From the NCBI RefSeq assembly GCF_004295125.1, contig NZ_CP036170.1:1917501-1981500 (forward strand): a DNA stretch of 64,000 nucleotides. Reading direction: 5' to 3'. How positions within the stretch are numbered: the stretch's first letter is position 1; the number at the start of each line of letters is the position of its first letter. The stretch comes from [Clostridium] scindens ATCC 35704. Its GTDB lineage: Bacteria; Bacillota; Clostridia; Lachnospirales; Lachnospiraceae. The notes under the pieces were generated by a model, which saw only the letters and a list, made by a program, of their open reading frames with translations, was not told where the DNA came from and made no database searches. The position numbers and the translations under genes were made by a program. This document shows positions 8,758 to 17,983 of this stretch, piece after piece.

Positions 8758-9654
8758 ATGAAAAACAAGAGCGGTTTAAAATTGAAAAAACAGATTACGC
8801 CATATTTATACCTGTCTCCCACAGTGATCTTAATGCTGGTCCTGCTGGTGGTCCCCATCTGCCTGATCGTGAAGTATTCCTTCCAGAATAATGCGATCGT
8901 AGTGGCCGACCCTGTATTCGTAGGGCTGGATAATTATATAGAAATCCTGGCAGACAGCGAGTTCGTGGGCGCAGTCAAGACCACGTTTATCTTCGTGGTA
9001 GTGAGCGTCGTGGCCCATATTGTCCTGGGGATGTGCTTCGCGCTTCTCCTGAACACGAAGTATTTCAAATCAAGGACGAAGACCATTGCCAGAGTCATCT
9101 ATGTCCTTCCATGGGTATTCACGGCATCGGTAATTGCGATTTTGTGGAAATTGATGCTGCAGCCCGCCGGGATCGTGGATTATCTGCTTTCCTTCCTGAA
9201 TCTGGCCACAAAGGATACGGAGTGGCTGAGCAATCAGAGTGTTGCGCTGGCGACCATTACCTTTGTCAATATCTGGTGCGGATACCCATTTTACATGATC
9301 AGCATTCTGGCCGGATTGCAGGGCATATCGGAGGATCTGTATGAAAGTTCCGCGCTTGACGGGGCCACAAAATGGAAATCCTTCTGGCATATCACGATTC
9401 CCCAGCTTAAGCCTATCCTGATCAGCATCGCCATGCTTGACTTTGTGTGGACGCTTCAGTCTTTTGCGGTTATCTGGATGATGACAGGAGGAGGGCCGGT
9501 CAATTCGACGCAGACGCTCAGCATCTACATCTACAAGCTGGCATTTAACAGCAGCCAGTATGGCATTGCATCCGCGGTGGCGGTGCTTCTGCTGATCGTA
9601 TGCGTGGTCGTAGCCATTTTCTATGTCAAGCAGCAAAAGAAAGCGAGGGAATAG
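8758..9654 (+). CDS. Sugar ABC transporter permease (MalF/UgpA type)
   Basis: Integral membrane permease of 298 residues with about six membrane segments, the first at residues 14-40 (YLYLSPTVILMLVLLVVPI). The EAA loop that contacts the ATPase reads EDLYESSALDGATKWKSFWH (about residues 194-213). It forms a heterodimer with the next permease, whose start lies two bases after this stop, a sign of translational coupling. It serves the binding protein encoded at 7336-8649. Confidence 0.9.
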   Translation: MKNKSGLKLKKQITPYLYLSPTVILMLVLLVVPICLIVKYSFQNNAIVVADPVFVGLDNYIEILADSEFVGAVKTTFIFVVVSVVAHIVLGMCFALLLNTKYFKSRTKTIARVIYVLPWVFTASVIAILWKLMLQPAGIVDYLLSFLNLATKDTEWLSNQSVALATITFVNIWCGYPFYMISILAGLQGISEDLYESSALDGATKWKSFWHITIPQLKPILISIAMLDFVWTLQSFAVIWMMTGGGPVNSTQTLSIYIYKLAFNSSQYGIASAVAVLLLIVCVVVAIFYVKQQKKARE

Positions 9655-9656
9655 GC

Positions 9657-10493
9657 ATGGTAGGAAGTTACAAGAAGCCGATTAAGGTGATTTTGAGTAT
9701 TTTACTGATTCTGGGCGGAGCCTTCGCGGGATTTCCGGTTTTATGGATGTTCATATCATCTTTAAAGTCTAACACGGAGATATTCTCCTGGCCGCCGACC
9801 TTTATTGACAAATCATTCAGCCTGCGTTCCTATATCGAGATTCTGACGGATGCGGAAAAGGTCCGGTATTTCCTGAACAGTTACTTTGTATCAGCAGTCG
9901 TAGTGGTGCTGACGCTGGTGATCGGGATTCTGGCCGCTTATGCGTTCAGCCGGTTTGATTTCCCGTTAAAGGGACTGATCAATACGCTGATCGTAAGCGT
10001 GCAGGCGGTTCCCCCGATCGTGCTTTTGATTCCGTATCTAAGCCTGATCGTGGCGCTGAAACTGTTTAATACATATTGGGCCCTGATTCTGACCTATCTG
10101 GTATTCACGCTGCCGTACTGCATCCTGATGATCACCGGATATTTCAACACGCTTTCTACGGATCTGGATGAAGCCGTCATGATCGACGGAGGATCCCGCA
10201 TGAAAGCGCTGTGGAAGATTCTGGTTCCGGTGTCCGTGCCTGGCCTGGTATCCGTTGGAATGTACACCTTCATGCAGGCATGGAATGAGTACCTGTTTGC
10301 CCTGGCCCTGACCCAGACCACCAATATGCGTACGGTGCCCATCGGCATCAACATGCTGATGGGGCAGCATACCTACGACTGGAGCCAGATGATGGCGATG
10401 AGTTTCTTAGGCTCTCTTCCGGTATTGATTCTGTTCATCTTCTTCCAGAAATACTTTATCGCCGGAATGTCATCGGGAGCGGTAAAAGGATAA
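9657..10493 (+). CDS. Sugar ABC transporter permease (MalG/UgpE type)
   Basis: Second permease, 278 residues, about six membrane segments. The EAA loop reads DLDEAVMIDGGSRMKALWKI, and the C-terminus IAGMSSGAVKG is typical of MalG-like proteins. An in-frame start at 9600 would overlap the first permease heavily; ATG 9657, giving MVGSYKKPIKVIL, fits the family. It pairs with the upstream permease and precedes the kinase gene by 37 bases. Confidence 0.9.
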   Translation: MVGSYKKPIKVILSILLILGGAFAGFPVLWMFISSLKSNTEIFSWPPTFIDKSFSLRSYIEILTDAEKVRYFLNSYFVSAVVVVLTLVIGILAAYAFSRFDFPLKGLINTLIVSVQAVPPIVLLIPYLSLIVALKLFNTYWALILTYLVFTLPYCILMITGYFNTLSTDLDEAVMIDGGSRMKALWKILVPVSVPGLVSVGMYTFMQAWNEYLFALALTQTTNMRTVPIGINMLMGQHTYDWSQMMAMSFLGSLPVLILFIFFQKYFIAGMSSGAVKG

Positions 10494-10530
10494 CAGGACA
10501 GAAAAAAAGAGAGAAAGGAAATGTAGGAAA

Positions 10531-11739
10531 ATGGGTGAAAAGATAGCATTAGGGTTCCACACTTGCGTTGATTTTGAAATGACTTGGGACGCAAAGGTGG
10601 TGGAGCAGATGATCCGGGAGTTTGACGTCCGGGATGCCGATCTTGTAGACGGCGATATTCCAATTGACTCGGTGCGGGCGCTTCTCATATCCAGCCTGTG
10701 GCATATGAAGCGGGGAATGGGATGCGAGCTGGTGCCCGACACGAACCAGATCTGCCTGGACTTCGCTAATCGGTTCCAGTACCGCGTCACCATCGGCGGC
10801 ACGGCGACACGCGCCGCGATGGCGATCAGCAAGCTGGGGTACGAGAGCGCGATCCAGTTATGCTGCTTCAACCGTTATATGAAGGAACTTCTGCCAAAAG
10901 AGATCCATTATATGGTAGGTGTTCAGCATGAGAGGGAAGAAGTCTATCCTCATGTCATCCTGTCCTATCAGGGCGGGGTGCGTATCCGGGCAAATGACAT
11001 TGATTTTACGACGCCCCGGGAGAACCGGGTGATGTTTTCCCGGGATATCGACAGCCTGCTGATAGAAGTTTCTGAAGATTACGCGCCGATGATACAGGAT
11101 GCGGAAGCATTCCTCTTATCCTGCTTCAGCGAGATCCTGGATGAGGAGATTCTGGAAGACCGCATGGATCGGACCCGGAGACTCCTTGGGACGCTTCCCA
11201 AGGACGCCATCGTCGTGATGGAGGATGGATGCTATATTCGCAAGGATTTCCGCGTCTATGTGCATCAGGCGCTGCGGGACGTGGTGGACGTTCTGAGTAT
11301 GAACGAGGACGAACTGCAGGAATACATCCAGCGCAGGATCGACATTCTGAATGTGGAAGAGGTTCTGGATGCGGTAAGAGAGGTGTATGAGAAGGTGAAG
11401 GTTCCGACGCTTCTGGTCCATTCGGCCGCCTGGGCGCTGACCTATGGGGAAGATGCCAGAAAGTATGAGCGCGCCCTGGAAGGCGGCATCACGATGGCAG
11501 CCACCCGCTTCTGGCGCGGGGATGATTTTGGAAGAAAGGAGTATGAGGAGACGGGGCGGCTGGCGGCAAAGGAAGAGGGAAAAAGATTCCGTCAGGAGAT
11601 TGAGGAGCGGGCAGGGGAGGCGGTCTGCTGTGTTCCCTGCAAGGACTTACGTTTCGTGGAGAATCCGACGGTGGTCGGCCTGGGCGACTTCTTCGCGGGC
11701 GGCCTGCTTCCGCAGCTGACTAAGGACCGGCGCATATAG
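10531..11739 (+). CDS. ADP-dependent sugar kinase-like protein (ADP-PFK/glucokinase family)
   Basis: A 402-residue cytoplasmic protein that I place in the ADP-specific phosphofructokinase/glucokinase family (ribokinase fold). Supporting features are the overall length, GGTATRAAMAISKLG (about residues 89-103; substrate side), and the C-terminal motif NPTVVGLGDFFAGG (about 380-393) whose Asp is the expected catalytic base; the family typically shows VGLGD there. It would phosphorylate the imported sugar or sugar phosphate using ADP. It lies between the permeases and a class II aldolase, so kinase then aldolase makes a short catabolic route. ADP use is inferred from the family; an ATP-using relative is possible. 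Confidence 0.72.
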   Translation: MGEKIALGFHTCVDFEMTWDAKVVEQMIREFDVRDADLVDGDIPIDSVRALLISSLWHMKRGMGCELVPDTNQICLDFANRFQYRVTIGGTATRAAMAISKLGYESAIQLCCFNRYMKELLPKEIHYMVGVQHEREEVYPHVILSYQGGVRIRANDIDFTTPRENRVMFSRDIDSLLIEVSEDYAPMIQDAEAFLLSCFSEILDEEILEDRMDRTRRLLGTLPKDAIVVMEDGCYIRKDFRVYVHQALRDVVDVLSMNEDELQEYIQRRIDILNVEEVLDAVREVYEKVKVPTLLVHSAAWALTYGEDARKYERALEGGITMAATRFWRGDDFGRKEYEETGRLAAKEEGKRFRQEIEERAGEAVCCVPCKDLRFVENPTVVGLGDFFAGGLLPQLTKDRRI

Positions 11740-11787
11740 GCGCAGAACAATGGTTGATAATTAAAGATTAGAAGAAAGGATGATTTT

Positions 11788-12642
11788 ATGTACGAGAGAG
11801 TGGAAAATATTTTAAAAATGGCAGAGGAGAGCAACACTTCAGCCATAGCATTTATATGTATGGATGATACGATGGCAAGATCCGTCGTATGCGCGGCGGA
11901 GGCGACGAATACGCCGGCGATCATCATGCTCTATCCGGAGCATGTCACGATCCAGAAGACCTGTAACCTCAGCGGATTCGCAGCCATGGTAGAGGAGATG
12001 GCCAAAGAGGCCAAAGTTCCCATCGGCTTGCATGCGGATCATGATTATACCTATGACGCGATCATCAACACGGTCAATAAGGGATTCCGTTCGGTCATGA
12101 TGGATGGCTCCATGAATGATCTGGATACGAATATTGCCCTTACCAAGAAAGTCGTAGACAAGGCGCATGAACTGGGGGCCATCGTGGAAGGAGAGATCGG
12201 GCACGTAGGTATCGCGGCAAATGCGGATAACAACAAGGAGGACCTATATACCAAGGCGGATGCCGCGGAAAAGTTCTGCCGGGAGACATGCGCGGATTCT
12301 CTGGCAATCTCCATCGGAAACGCCCATGGAGAGTATAAGGATACGCCGAACCTGGACATCGCAAGGCTGGAAGAGATTCACGCAGCCGTGAATGTCCCGC
12401 TGGTACTCCATGGCGGCAGCGGTATTCCGGATGAACAACTCTTGATTGCATTTTCAAAAGGAATCCGCAAGTTTAATCTGGGAACAGAATTCCTGGGAAG
12501 ATACTATGACGCGGTGGCAGAGTTCGTAAAAGAAAACGCCAAGAACCCGGATCCAGTAAAGATCATCAACCTGCCGGAATACGCAAGGGCGCGTCTTGTG
12601 CCATATCTGGAAGAAAGAATGAAGACCCTTTGCAGGTTCTAA
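11788..12642 (+). CDS. Class II fructose/tagatose-bisphosphate aldolase family protein
   Basis: Zinc-dependent aldolase of 284 residues that would split a ketose (bis)phosphate to dihydroxyacetone phosphate and an aldehyde. Visible motifs are HADHD (about residues 81-85; zinc and catalytic region, where FbaA/GatY usually have HLDHG), GEIGHVG (about 133-139), AISIGNAHGEYK (about 171-182), LVLHGGSG (about 208-215) and FNLGTEFLG. Translation is supported by GAAAGGA before ATG 11788. It follows the ADP-kinase-like gene in the same operon. The HADHD variation suggests a substrate other than fructose 1,6-bisphosphate. Confidence 0.85.
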   Translation: MYERVENILKMAEESNTSAIAFICMDDTMARSVVCAAEATNTPAIIMLYPEHVTIQKTCNLSGFAAMVEEMAKEAKVPIGLHADHDYTYDAIINTVNKGFRSVMMDGSMNDLDTNIALTKKVVDKAHELGAIVEGEIGHVGIAANADNNKEDLYTKADAAEKFCRETCADSLAISIGNAHGEYKDTPNLDIARLEEIHAAVNVPLVLHGGSGIPDEQLLIAFSKGIRKFNLGTEFLGRYYDAVAEFVKENAKNPDPVKIINLPEYARARLVPYLEERMKTLCRF

Positions 12643-12796
12643 AAACCAAAAGTCTTAAAACACAATTGAATTCGTTGTATATAAAAGTTATAATGCTTAT
12701 AGGAAAAATCATCCAGAGCACCTTATTTTCATCAGGGGGAGGACAGGATACACAGGATATGGATATTCTCCAATTCCACAGAAGGAACATAAAAAT

Positions 12797-13630
12797 ATGA
12801 GTGAAAAAAGCGTAATCGATAATATACAGAAGCACTATCGCGAATTCTCGCCTACAGAGCGGAAGGTAGCGGATTGTGTATTAAGACATCCAAATCAGGT
12901 AACAGAATATACGGTCAAGGAACTGGCTATGGCAAGCGGGGTAAGCGAGGCGACCGTCGTGCGGATGTGCCAGCATGCGGGATACACCGGCTACTGGCCG
13001 TTCCGTACCATGCTGGCCCGCGATATGGGAATGATGGGAAGAGAAGAAAAAAGGGATAATGACCAGGCCAATATCGTGGCCGGCATATTCCGGAAATATG
13101 CGGATATCATGCAGAATCTCAGCAGCAAGATCGATCTGGATGCCATGAGCACATGCGCCAGGCTTATTGACAATTGCCATGAGGTGCATGTGATCGCGGC
13201 GGGAGATACAGGAACCCTGGCGAAGCATATGGGATTCTGTCTGGGCAGGATCGGGATCAAGGCGACTTACAGCGGACTTGCGGATTATTATCTGAATACC
13301 ATCAACCTTGCCGATGAGAATGACGTGCTGATCGCCATATCAAAGTCGGGGATAACCAAGACGGTCATTCAGGGAGCCGAACTTGCGAAGGAAAAGGGGC
13401 TGAAGGTGATCGCCATTACAGAATACGGCAACTCGAAGCTGGGAGAATTGGCAGATCACGTCCTTCTTTCCAAAGGGGATTCCTCCCGCTTTGATTATTA
13501 TAAGAACTATAATCACTTAAGCGAGACGGCGGTGATCGAGGCGCTTCTGGAACTGGTCAAGAACGTGGACAAGATCGTGGAGAAACGTGCGGACCAACTG
13601 GAGTTTATGCTCTCAGAGGCGAAATTATAG
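12797..13630 (+). CDS. RpiR-family transcriptional regulator
   Basis: A 277-residue regulator with an N-terminal helix-turn-helix (residues 1-77; YTVKELAMASGVSEATVVRM) and a C-terminal SIS sugar-phosphate-binding domain (about 125-255; HVIAAGDTGTLAKHMGF, VLIAISKSGITKTVI). It is the last gene of the sugar locus, about 150 bases after the aldolase, and likely senses a pathway sugar phosphate and acts on the palindromes near 7208-7249 (inference). Confidence 0.9.
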   Translation: MSEKSVIDNIQKHYREFSPTERKVADCVLRHPNQVTEYTVKELAMASGVSEATVVRMCQHAGYTGYWPFRTMLARDMGMMGREEKRDNDQANIVAGIFRKYADIMQNLSSKIDLDAMSTCARLIDNCHEVHVIAAGDTGTLAKHMGFCLGRIGIKATYSGLADYYLNTINLADENDVLIAISKSGITKTVIQGAELAKEKGLKVIAITEYGNSKLGELADHVLLSKGDSSRFDYYKNYNHLSETAVIEALLELVKNVDKIVEKRADQLEFMLSEAKL

Positions 13631-13698
13631 CAAGTTTGTGCAAGAATGTAAGGTGCGGGATAGAATAAGCGCCGCAATAGGATAGAGAGTTTTTAGAG

Positions 13699-13746
13699 TA
13701 GGCTGTGGCAGAAGATACAAGTTATGTTTTGCCGTAGCCTTATTTT
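13699..13746 (+). terminator. Terminator after the RpiR gene
   Basis: AGGCTGTGGCA pairs with TGCCGTAGCCT across a loop and is followed by TTATTTT. It closes the sugar operon transcript. Confidence 0.7.
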
Positions 13747-13828
13747 CGTACGGCATATTACTTATCCTGTGACCAAAGGACATTGGATGGAATATAATAT
13801 TACAACTAGTTCTATATCGGGAGGCATT

Positions 13829-14467
13829 ATGCAGACAGTCACCCAAAAAACGCTGGAAGACACGATGTATTATGGGGATATCCCTGTATTTGTCTATAAG
13901 ATCAACTATCCTTCCTTTACCACCACATGTGACGAAACCGCCGGCAGGGCCATAAATGCCTACTATGCCAAGAGGGCAATGGATACGGAGGAATATTGCC
14001 GGAATATCCTATTTGCGCAGGCAGCAGAGGATAAAAGGTATCATCAAGATGGGCTGCCATTCAACAGCTATACCCTGGAGGTGGTCTATCAAATTACTTA
14101 TAATGCCGGGTGCATTACCAGTTTATATACGGATACCTATACCTATATGGGAGGGGCGCATGGCGAGACAAAGCGGACATCCGACACATGGGACTTTGTG
14201 ACTGGGAATCGGTTAAAACTGGCAGACGCCTACCCGCTTACGCCTGCTTCTCTGTACCAACTGCACAGATCGATAGCAAGGCAAATCGCTAAACGGTTAA
14301 GAGAAACCCCAGGCTCATATTTTGAGGATTACAGATCTCTGTTAAGGGATACTTTTAATGTGAATAGTTTTTATTTACAGCCGGGCAGCGGAGTTATCTA
14401 TTACCAGCAGTATGACATAGCGCCATATTCCACGGGAATCCCGGAATTCTATTTTCCTCTGCGTTAA
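13829..14467 (+). CDS. DUF3298/RsiV-like domain protein
   Basis: A 212-residue protein with the DUF4163/DUF3298 layout seen in RsiV and PdaC: an N-terminal PVFVYKINYPSF segment, the central TYTYMGGAHGE motif (about residues 105-115) and a C-terminal IAPYSTGIPEFYFPL block. No signal peptide or membrane anchor is visible, which differs from the usual secreted or anchored forms. CGGGAGG ends four bases before ATG 13829; ATG 13787 with AAAGGA upstream is a possible alternative, adding 14 residues. It stands alone. A role in cell-wall sensing or binding is only a family-level guess. Confidence 0.75.
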   Translation: MQTVTQKTLEDTMYYGDIPVFVYKINYPSFTTTCDETAGRAINAYYAKRAMDTEEYCRNILFAQAAEDKRYHQDGLPFNSYTLEVVYQITYNAGCITSLYTDTYTYMGGAHGETKRTSDTWDFVTGNRLKLADAYPLTPASLYQLHRSIARQIAKRLRETPGSYFEDYRSLLRDTFNVNSFYLQPGSGVIYYQQYDIAPYSTGIPEFYFPLR

Positions 14468-14524
14468 CCCCTATTTTTGTGCAATATGTAGAAAAATAAC
14501 GACGAGCCACAAAAGTTTTGAAAA

Positions 14525-14750
14525 TAGTTGACAACATGGCTGTCAATTCAAGAATCAAGCATTTGGGTCTGCCTGCAGTGAGAGGCGAAGAAGTGTATAT
14601 AGCAAGGATAGCGGAACATTTCCTATGACAAGAACGGAAAGAAGCGTCCTATCAATCCGTTCTTGTTGGCAGACAGCGCCAATCCATACGAGGTTATGCC
14701 AGTTGCAGGAATGCTGTCAAACCCGAAGGAATCGTTTCTTTTTGAATCTT
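14525..14750 (+). pseudogene. Possible gene remnant downstream of nhaC
   Basis: Protein-like stretches appear in changing frames: IKHLGLPAVRGEEVYIARIA, then after a frame change RPINPFLLADSANPYEVMPV and AGMLSNPKESFLFE. The phrases look like real protein sequence but no single frame stays open, and I do not recognise the family. It converges on the nhaC 3' end. Confidence 0.3.
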
Positions 14751-16190
14751 TTATTCCGATTTTTCCAAAGTTCTCACCGGCTTACCGTATGCGCCTTCGT
14801 ATGCTCTGCCCCAGCCGGTTATTACGGAGAACAGCAGTACCAGGAACAACGAGAAGCAGTAAAACATGAATCCGCTTACCTGGGTAACGGATAAGGCATC
14901 TGCATATTCATATCCGGCCGTAAGGGAAGATCCGATGAATACGAATACGCTCAGAAACGGAACTGCCAGGACGATGGAATTGGCAAATCCATCCAGCAGA
15001 TTGGCCCGGCGGTATGGGTGCAGGCCGACACGTTTCCCAATCTCGTTCTGGATCTTTCCGAAGGTAGCCATGGAGGCGCTGGTCACGCCGCCGAAGAACA
15101 TGGTTGTGATGGAGATCCCAAGCATCATGGCAATCTCTGCACCGCGGGTAGTCTGGCCAAATTTGCTGTCCAGGATCATATTGGTAATCTTCTCCAAGGC
15201 TCCGGCAGCAGTGAGTACGCCCATGATTCCATATACGGAAAGTACAAGGGTGATGGTTGCGATCATCCCATTGATACCATCGGTGAGGAATCCGGCAGGC
15301 GCGCCGTCCTTGACGGATAGGATGCTGCTTGGGGGCAGAAGGTGGAAAGCCAGTCCCACGATGGTTCCCAGAATCAGTCCGACGGTAATGGCTTTATAAA
15401 TATTTCTGGTTTTTACGGCGGTAACCAGCATCACCACTACAGGAACCAGCATGACCAGCGTGGCAGGGTTCATATTTTGAGTAAGTATCTCCTCTGCGCC
15501 GCTGCCAAGCGTTCCGCCGCCTCCAAATATCCAGAACAGTACAAAAGAGATCGCACCGGCAGTTAGCGAGTATTTCAATCGGCTGGTCACGCACCCGCCT
15601 ACATCCGCGAAGCCGGATTTTTCCGTGTATTCTTGGGTGCCCGCAGATATAATCGTCGTATCAGAGATGGGAGCCAGGTTGTCGCCAAAGATTCCGCCGG
15701 ATACGATGGCGCCTGCCAGTGCGGACGGATTGCTTCCCAGCAGGATGCCGGCTGCGTAGAAGATAGGGAAGCAGGTGAACATGGTTCCCAGGGAGGAGCC
15801 GGTAGCGGAAGCTATGATACATACGGCAAAAAAGGTAAATGCCGTAAATAAGCCGCCGCCCACATGCAGTTTATCGGCGAGCCATACAAAGCCGGTGGAA
15901 ATATTGGCAGCCTTGATCATGGCAGAAAACATGCCGATGATCAGCAGCAGGACGGTAACCGGAATGGCCTCTTTCGCGCCGTCATAGACGGCTTCCCAGA
16001 AGCGGTCATAGTGTCCTTTCTTAGTGAAGACGGCGCTGATTAGCAGTGCCACGAAGGCTCCCATTGCAAGCGCGTACATTTCAAATGCTTTCAATACGAT
16101 AAAATATAAGATGCAGAAGAATAGGAAGATGCATACCGGAAGGAATGCAGCCATCCATCCCCCTCTGAATTCGAGTTTTTTCTTTTCCAT
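14751..16190 (-). CDS. NhaC-family Na+/H+ antiporter
   Basis: A membrane protein of 479 residues with 11-12 predicted membrane segments, exchanging sodium (or an organic substrate) for protons. Family motifs include ATGSSLGTMFTCFPIFYAAG (about residues 128-147) and GGIFGDNLAPISDTTIISAG (about 164-183), the conserved core of NhaC-type carriers. Some relatives exchange malate/lactate or other solutes, so sodium specificity is inferred. It is transcribed leftward; an IS91-family element sits immediately upstream and may have changed its promoter. Confidence 0.88.
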   Translation of the reverse strand: MEKKKLEFRGGWMAAFLPVCIFLFFCILYFIVLKAFEMYALAMGAFVALLISAVFTKKGHYDRFWEAVYDGAKEAIPVTVLLLIIGMFSAMIKAANISTGFVWLADKLHVGGGLFTAFTFFAVCIIASATGSSLGTMFTCFPIFYAAGILLGSNPSALAGAIVSGGIFGDNLAPISDTTIISAGTQEYTEKSGFADVGGCVTSRLKYSLTAGAISFVLFWIFGGGGTLGSGAEEILTQNMNPATLVMLVPVVVMLVTAVKTRNIYKAITVGLILGTIVGLAFHLLPPSSILSVKDGAPAGFLTDGINGMIATITLVLSVYGIMGVLTAAGALEKITNMILDSKFGQTTRGAEIAMMLGISITTMFFGGVTSASMATFGKIQNEIGKRVGLHPYRRANLLDGFANSIVLAVPFLSVFVFIGSSLTAGYEYADALSVTQVSGFMFYCFSLFLVLLFSVITGWGRAYEGAYGKPVRTLEKSE

Positions 16191-16311
16191 ATCAGGTGTT
16201 TCTCCTTTGTAGTGTTAACTTTGTTCCTTTATAGGAAAGTTCTCCTTTCGGAGAACTTGGGGACTAAAATAGCCCGCTCAAAAGCGGGCATAGTGAATCA
16301 GACGGTTTGGA

Positions 16312-16506
16312 TTAAAAGATGTAAAAGCCCTCTTCACCAAAATCGTCATCATCAAGGTTATCAAATTCATGTAAGAAATAATCCATATCCAGAAGTTCGT
16401 CGTCACTCATGTCATGGACTTCTTTAGAAGTCATACCTTCTGGTGGATTTTTAATGTACTGTTCCCTTAGTTCCTTTGCGAGTTCTGCTTCTGTTATACG
16501 TTTCAT
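16312..16506 (-). CDS. Small acidic protein inside the IS91-family element
   Basis: A 64-residue acidic protein, MKRITEAELAKELREQYI at the start and a very acidic end (HEFDNLDDDDFGEEGF). It follows the transposase on the same strand by 35 bases, so the two form one unit. The track-length start further upstream overlaps the transposase; ATG 16506 gives the sensible protein. Its role is unknown; small accessory frames are known beside some IS91 transposases. Confidence 0.6.
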   Translation of the reverse strand: MKRITEAELAKELREQYIKNPPEGMTSKEVHDMSDDELLDMDYFLHEFDNLDDDDFGEEGFYIF

Positions 16507-16541
16507 AGTGTGGCCTCCGTTCTTAAGATATATTGAGTTTA

Positions 16542-17723
16542 TCATGAGAAAAGAGGTTTTGGAAGATATGAAAACGAGGCAGGCGAACGACATCTATGTT
16601 TTTGCATAGCCTTTTCGTATAATTCATGCAAAGGAACAGGATTATGATTAAAATATAGTTCTAAAAATAGCATGGTTTTTCCACAGTTCGGACATTTTAA
16701 AGGATCGTAACCAAAAGAATGTAAGATTGAATCACGCCACCTATTGAGTGAAAGAAAAAAGTTATGTTTTTCTCTGGAAATGGCTTTTCGTAAAAAATTG
16801 TCAGAATTACGGTGACGAGCGTAAATACCATAATAGCGAATCATTTTAAAATGTTTTTCAGGGATGTGTTGTGTTAAGCGGTCAATGAATTCCAAAACAG
16901 GAACAGTTTCTGTAATAAGTTTATTGTCTTCATGACGGTTGTAATGGAAGGTGACAAAATCACCATCGTAAGAATCAATGCGAGAAGTAGCAATAACAGG
17001 TCTGCCAAGATAACGACCGATATATTTGATAACCTGAGAAGGATTACACTTGTTAGGCATGGCGCGAACATAAAAACCATTTTTATCTTTTGCATAGATA
17101 GCAGATTTTACTTTTTTGAAAGCTGGACCTATTTTTTGATGGAGTTCATTTAAAAGAGCAGTTTGGAACGCATCACGTAAAAAATGATAGTTAAAATGTT
17201 TGAAGTGTCGCCAGGAAAGAGTATTACCAACACCACCTTCAGAAACAAGGCAGTGAATGTGAGGATTCCATTTTAAATCTCTGCCAAAGGTATGAAGGAC
17301 GCAAATAAATCCAGGAGTAAATAATTCAGATTTATTTTCTTTATGGAACATACGAGAAATCACGCTGTTGACTGCCGAAAAAAGGCAGTTAAGAAGAGAA
17401 CGGTCTTTAAGAAAAAAAGGCCGCAAAGAATCATCAATGGTAAAAACACAATGCCGATGTTGTACATCAATAATCTTAAAAGACATAGCAGTAGTTCTGT
17501 CAATGGAATACATGTTACCACAAGTTGGACAGAAGCGAGAATGACAACGAAAAGCAGTAAATTTGAAATTACCACAATTGGGACAAATATACATGGCGCC
17601 ACCATAAGATGGATCGCCACAATGAATCATTTTTTCTACATTCTCAACAATAGCATCACGAGGATGTTGAAGATAAATCATTTCTTCATAATGTTCGATA
17701 AAAATTTTTTGTAAGATATTCAT
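16542..17723 (-). CDS. IS91-family transposase
   Basis: A 393-residue rolling-circle transposase. The N-terminal zinc-binding domain shows CPNCGNFKFTAFRCHSRFCP and a further CGNMY (about residues 45-75). The catalytic part has LKWNPHIHCLVSEGG (the HUH-type histidines, about 163-177), GFYVRAMPNKCNPSQVIKYI and the tyrosine region MIRYYGIYARHR. The C-terminus ends with CPNCGKTM. ATG 17723 is chosen; TTG 17741 would add six residues. The frame is intact, so the element may still move. Confidence 0.88.
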   Translation of the reverse strand: MNILQKIFIEHYEEMIYLQHPRDAIVENVEKMIHCGDPSYGGAMYICPNCGNFKFTAFRCHSRFCPTCGNMYSIDRTTAMSFKIIDVQHRHCVFTIDDSLRPFFLKDRSLLNCLFSAVNSVISRMFHKENKSELFTPGFICVLHTFGRDLKWNPHIHCLVSEGGVGNTLSWRHFKHFNYHFLRDAFQTALLNELHQKIGPAFKKVKSAIYAKDKNGFYVRAMPNKCNPSQVIKYIGRYLGRPVIATSRIDSYDGDFVTFHYNRHEDNKLITETVPVLEFIDRLTQHIPEKHFKMIRYYGIYARHRNSDNFLRKAISREKHNFFLSLNRWRDSILHSFGYDPLKCPNCGKTMLFLELYFNHNPVPLHELYEKAMQKHRCRSPASFSYLPKPLFS

Positions 17724-17844
17724 AAGACCATTATGAAGCAAAATGAAGCAAAAAGAAACCCCTATCCCTCATGATTGAGGGGCAGGGGAGTTGAAGTGTC
17801 GAAGACACTATTTTTACTTCTTAATTAAATGTTTCTTTCACTCT

Positions 17845-17983
17845 GCATGGTATTCATCTTCCCAAAGACCTGGGGGCTTGATGGAGTATGGACAGCGCCG
17901 GCGTTACCCAGTGTTGTCTGGCACTGGCAGGACTCATCCTGCTAAAAATGCTGGACAAACGAATGCTTGGGAAGGTAAAATGA
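17845..17983 (+). pseudogene. C-terminal remnant of a MATE efflux transporter
   Basis: Coding-like sequence reads FPKTWGLDGVWTAPAL, then in another frame QCCLALAGLILLKMLDKRML and GKVK before a stop, the usual tail of MATE-family transporters. The upstream part is missing where the IS91-family element begins, and one frameshift lies within. Confidence 0.5.

Larger units (their letters stand above)
16230..17815 (-). mobile_element. IS91-family insertion element
   Basis: The element carries a Y2-type transposase and a small downstream reading frame. Its borders are approximate. The left end has a perfect hairpin AAGTTCTCC/GGAGAACTT (near 16236-16257) and a GCCCGCT/AGCGGGC hairpin, consistent with the ter end. 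The right end has a CCCCTATCCCTC/GAGGGGCAGGGG hairpin and AGTGTC/GACACT, near the transposase start (ori side). It lies between nhaC and a MATE remnant, so insertion probably went with deletion of most of the MATE gene. IS91 elements move by rolling-circle transposition. Confidence 0.75.
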
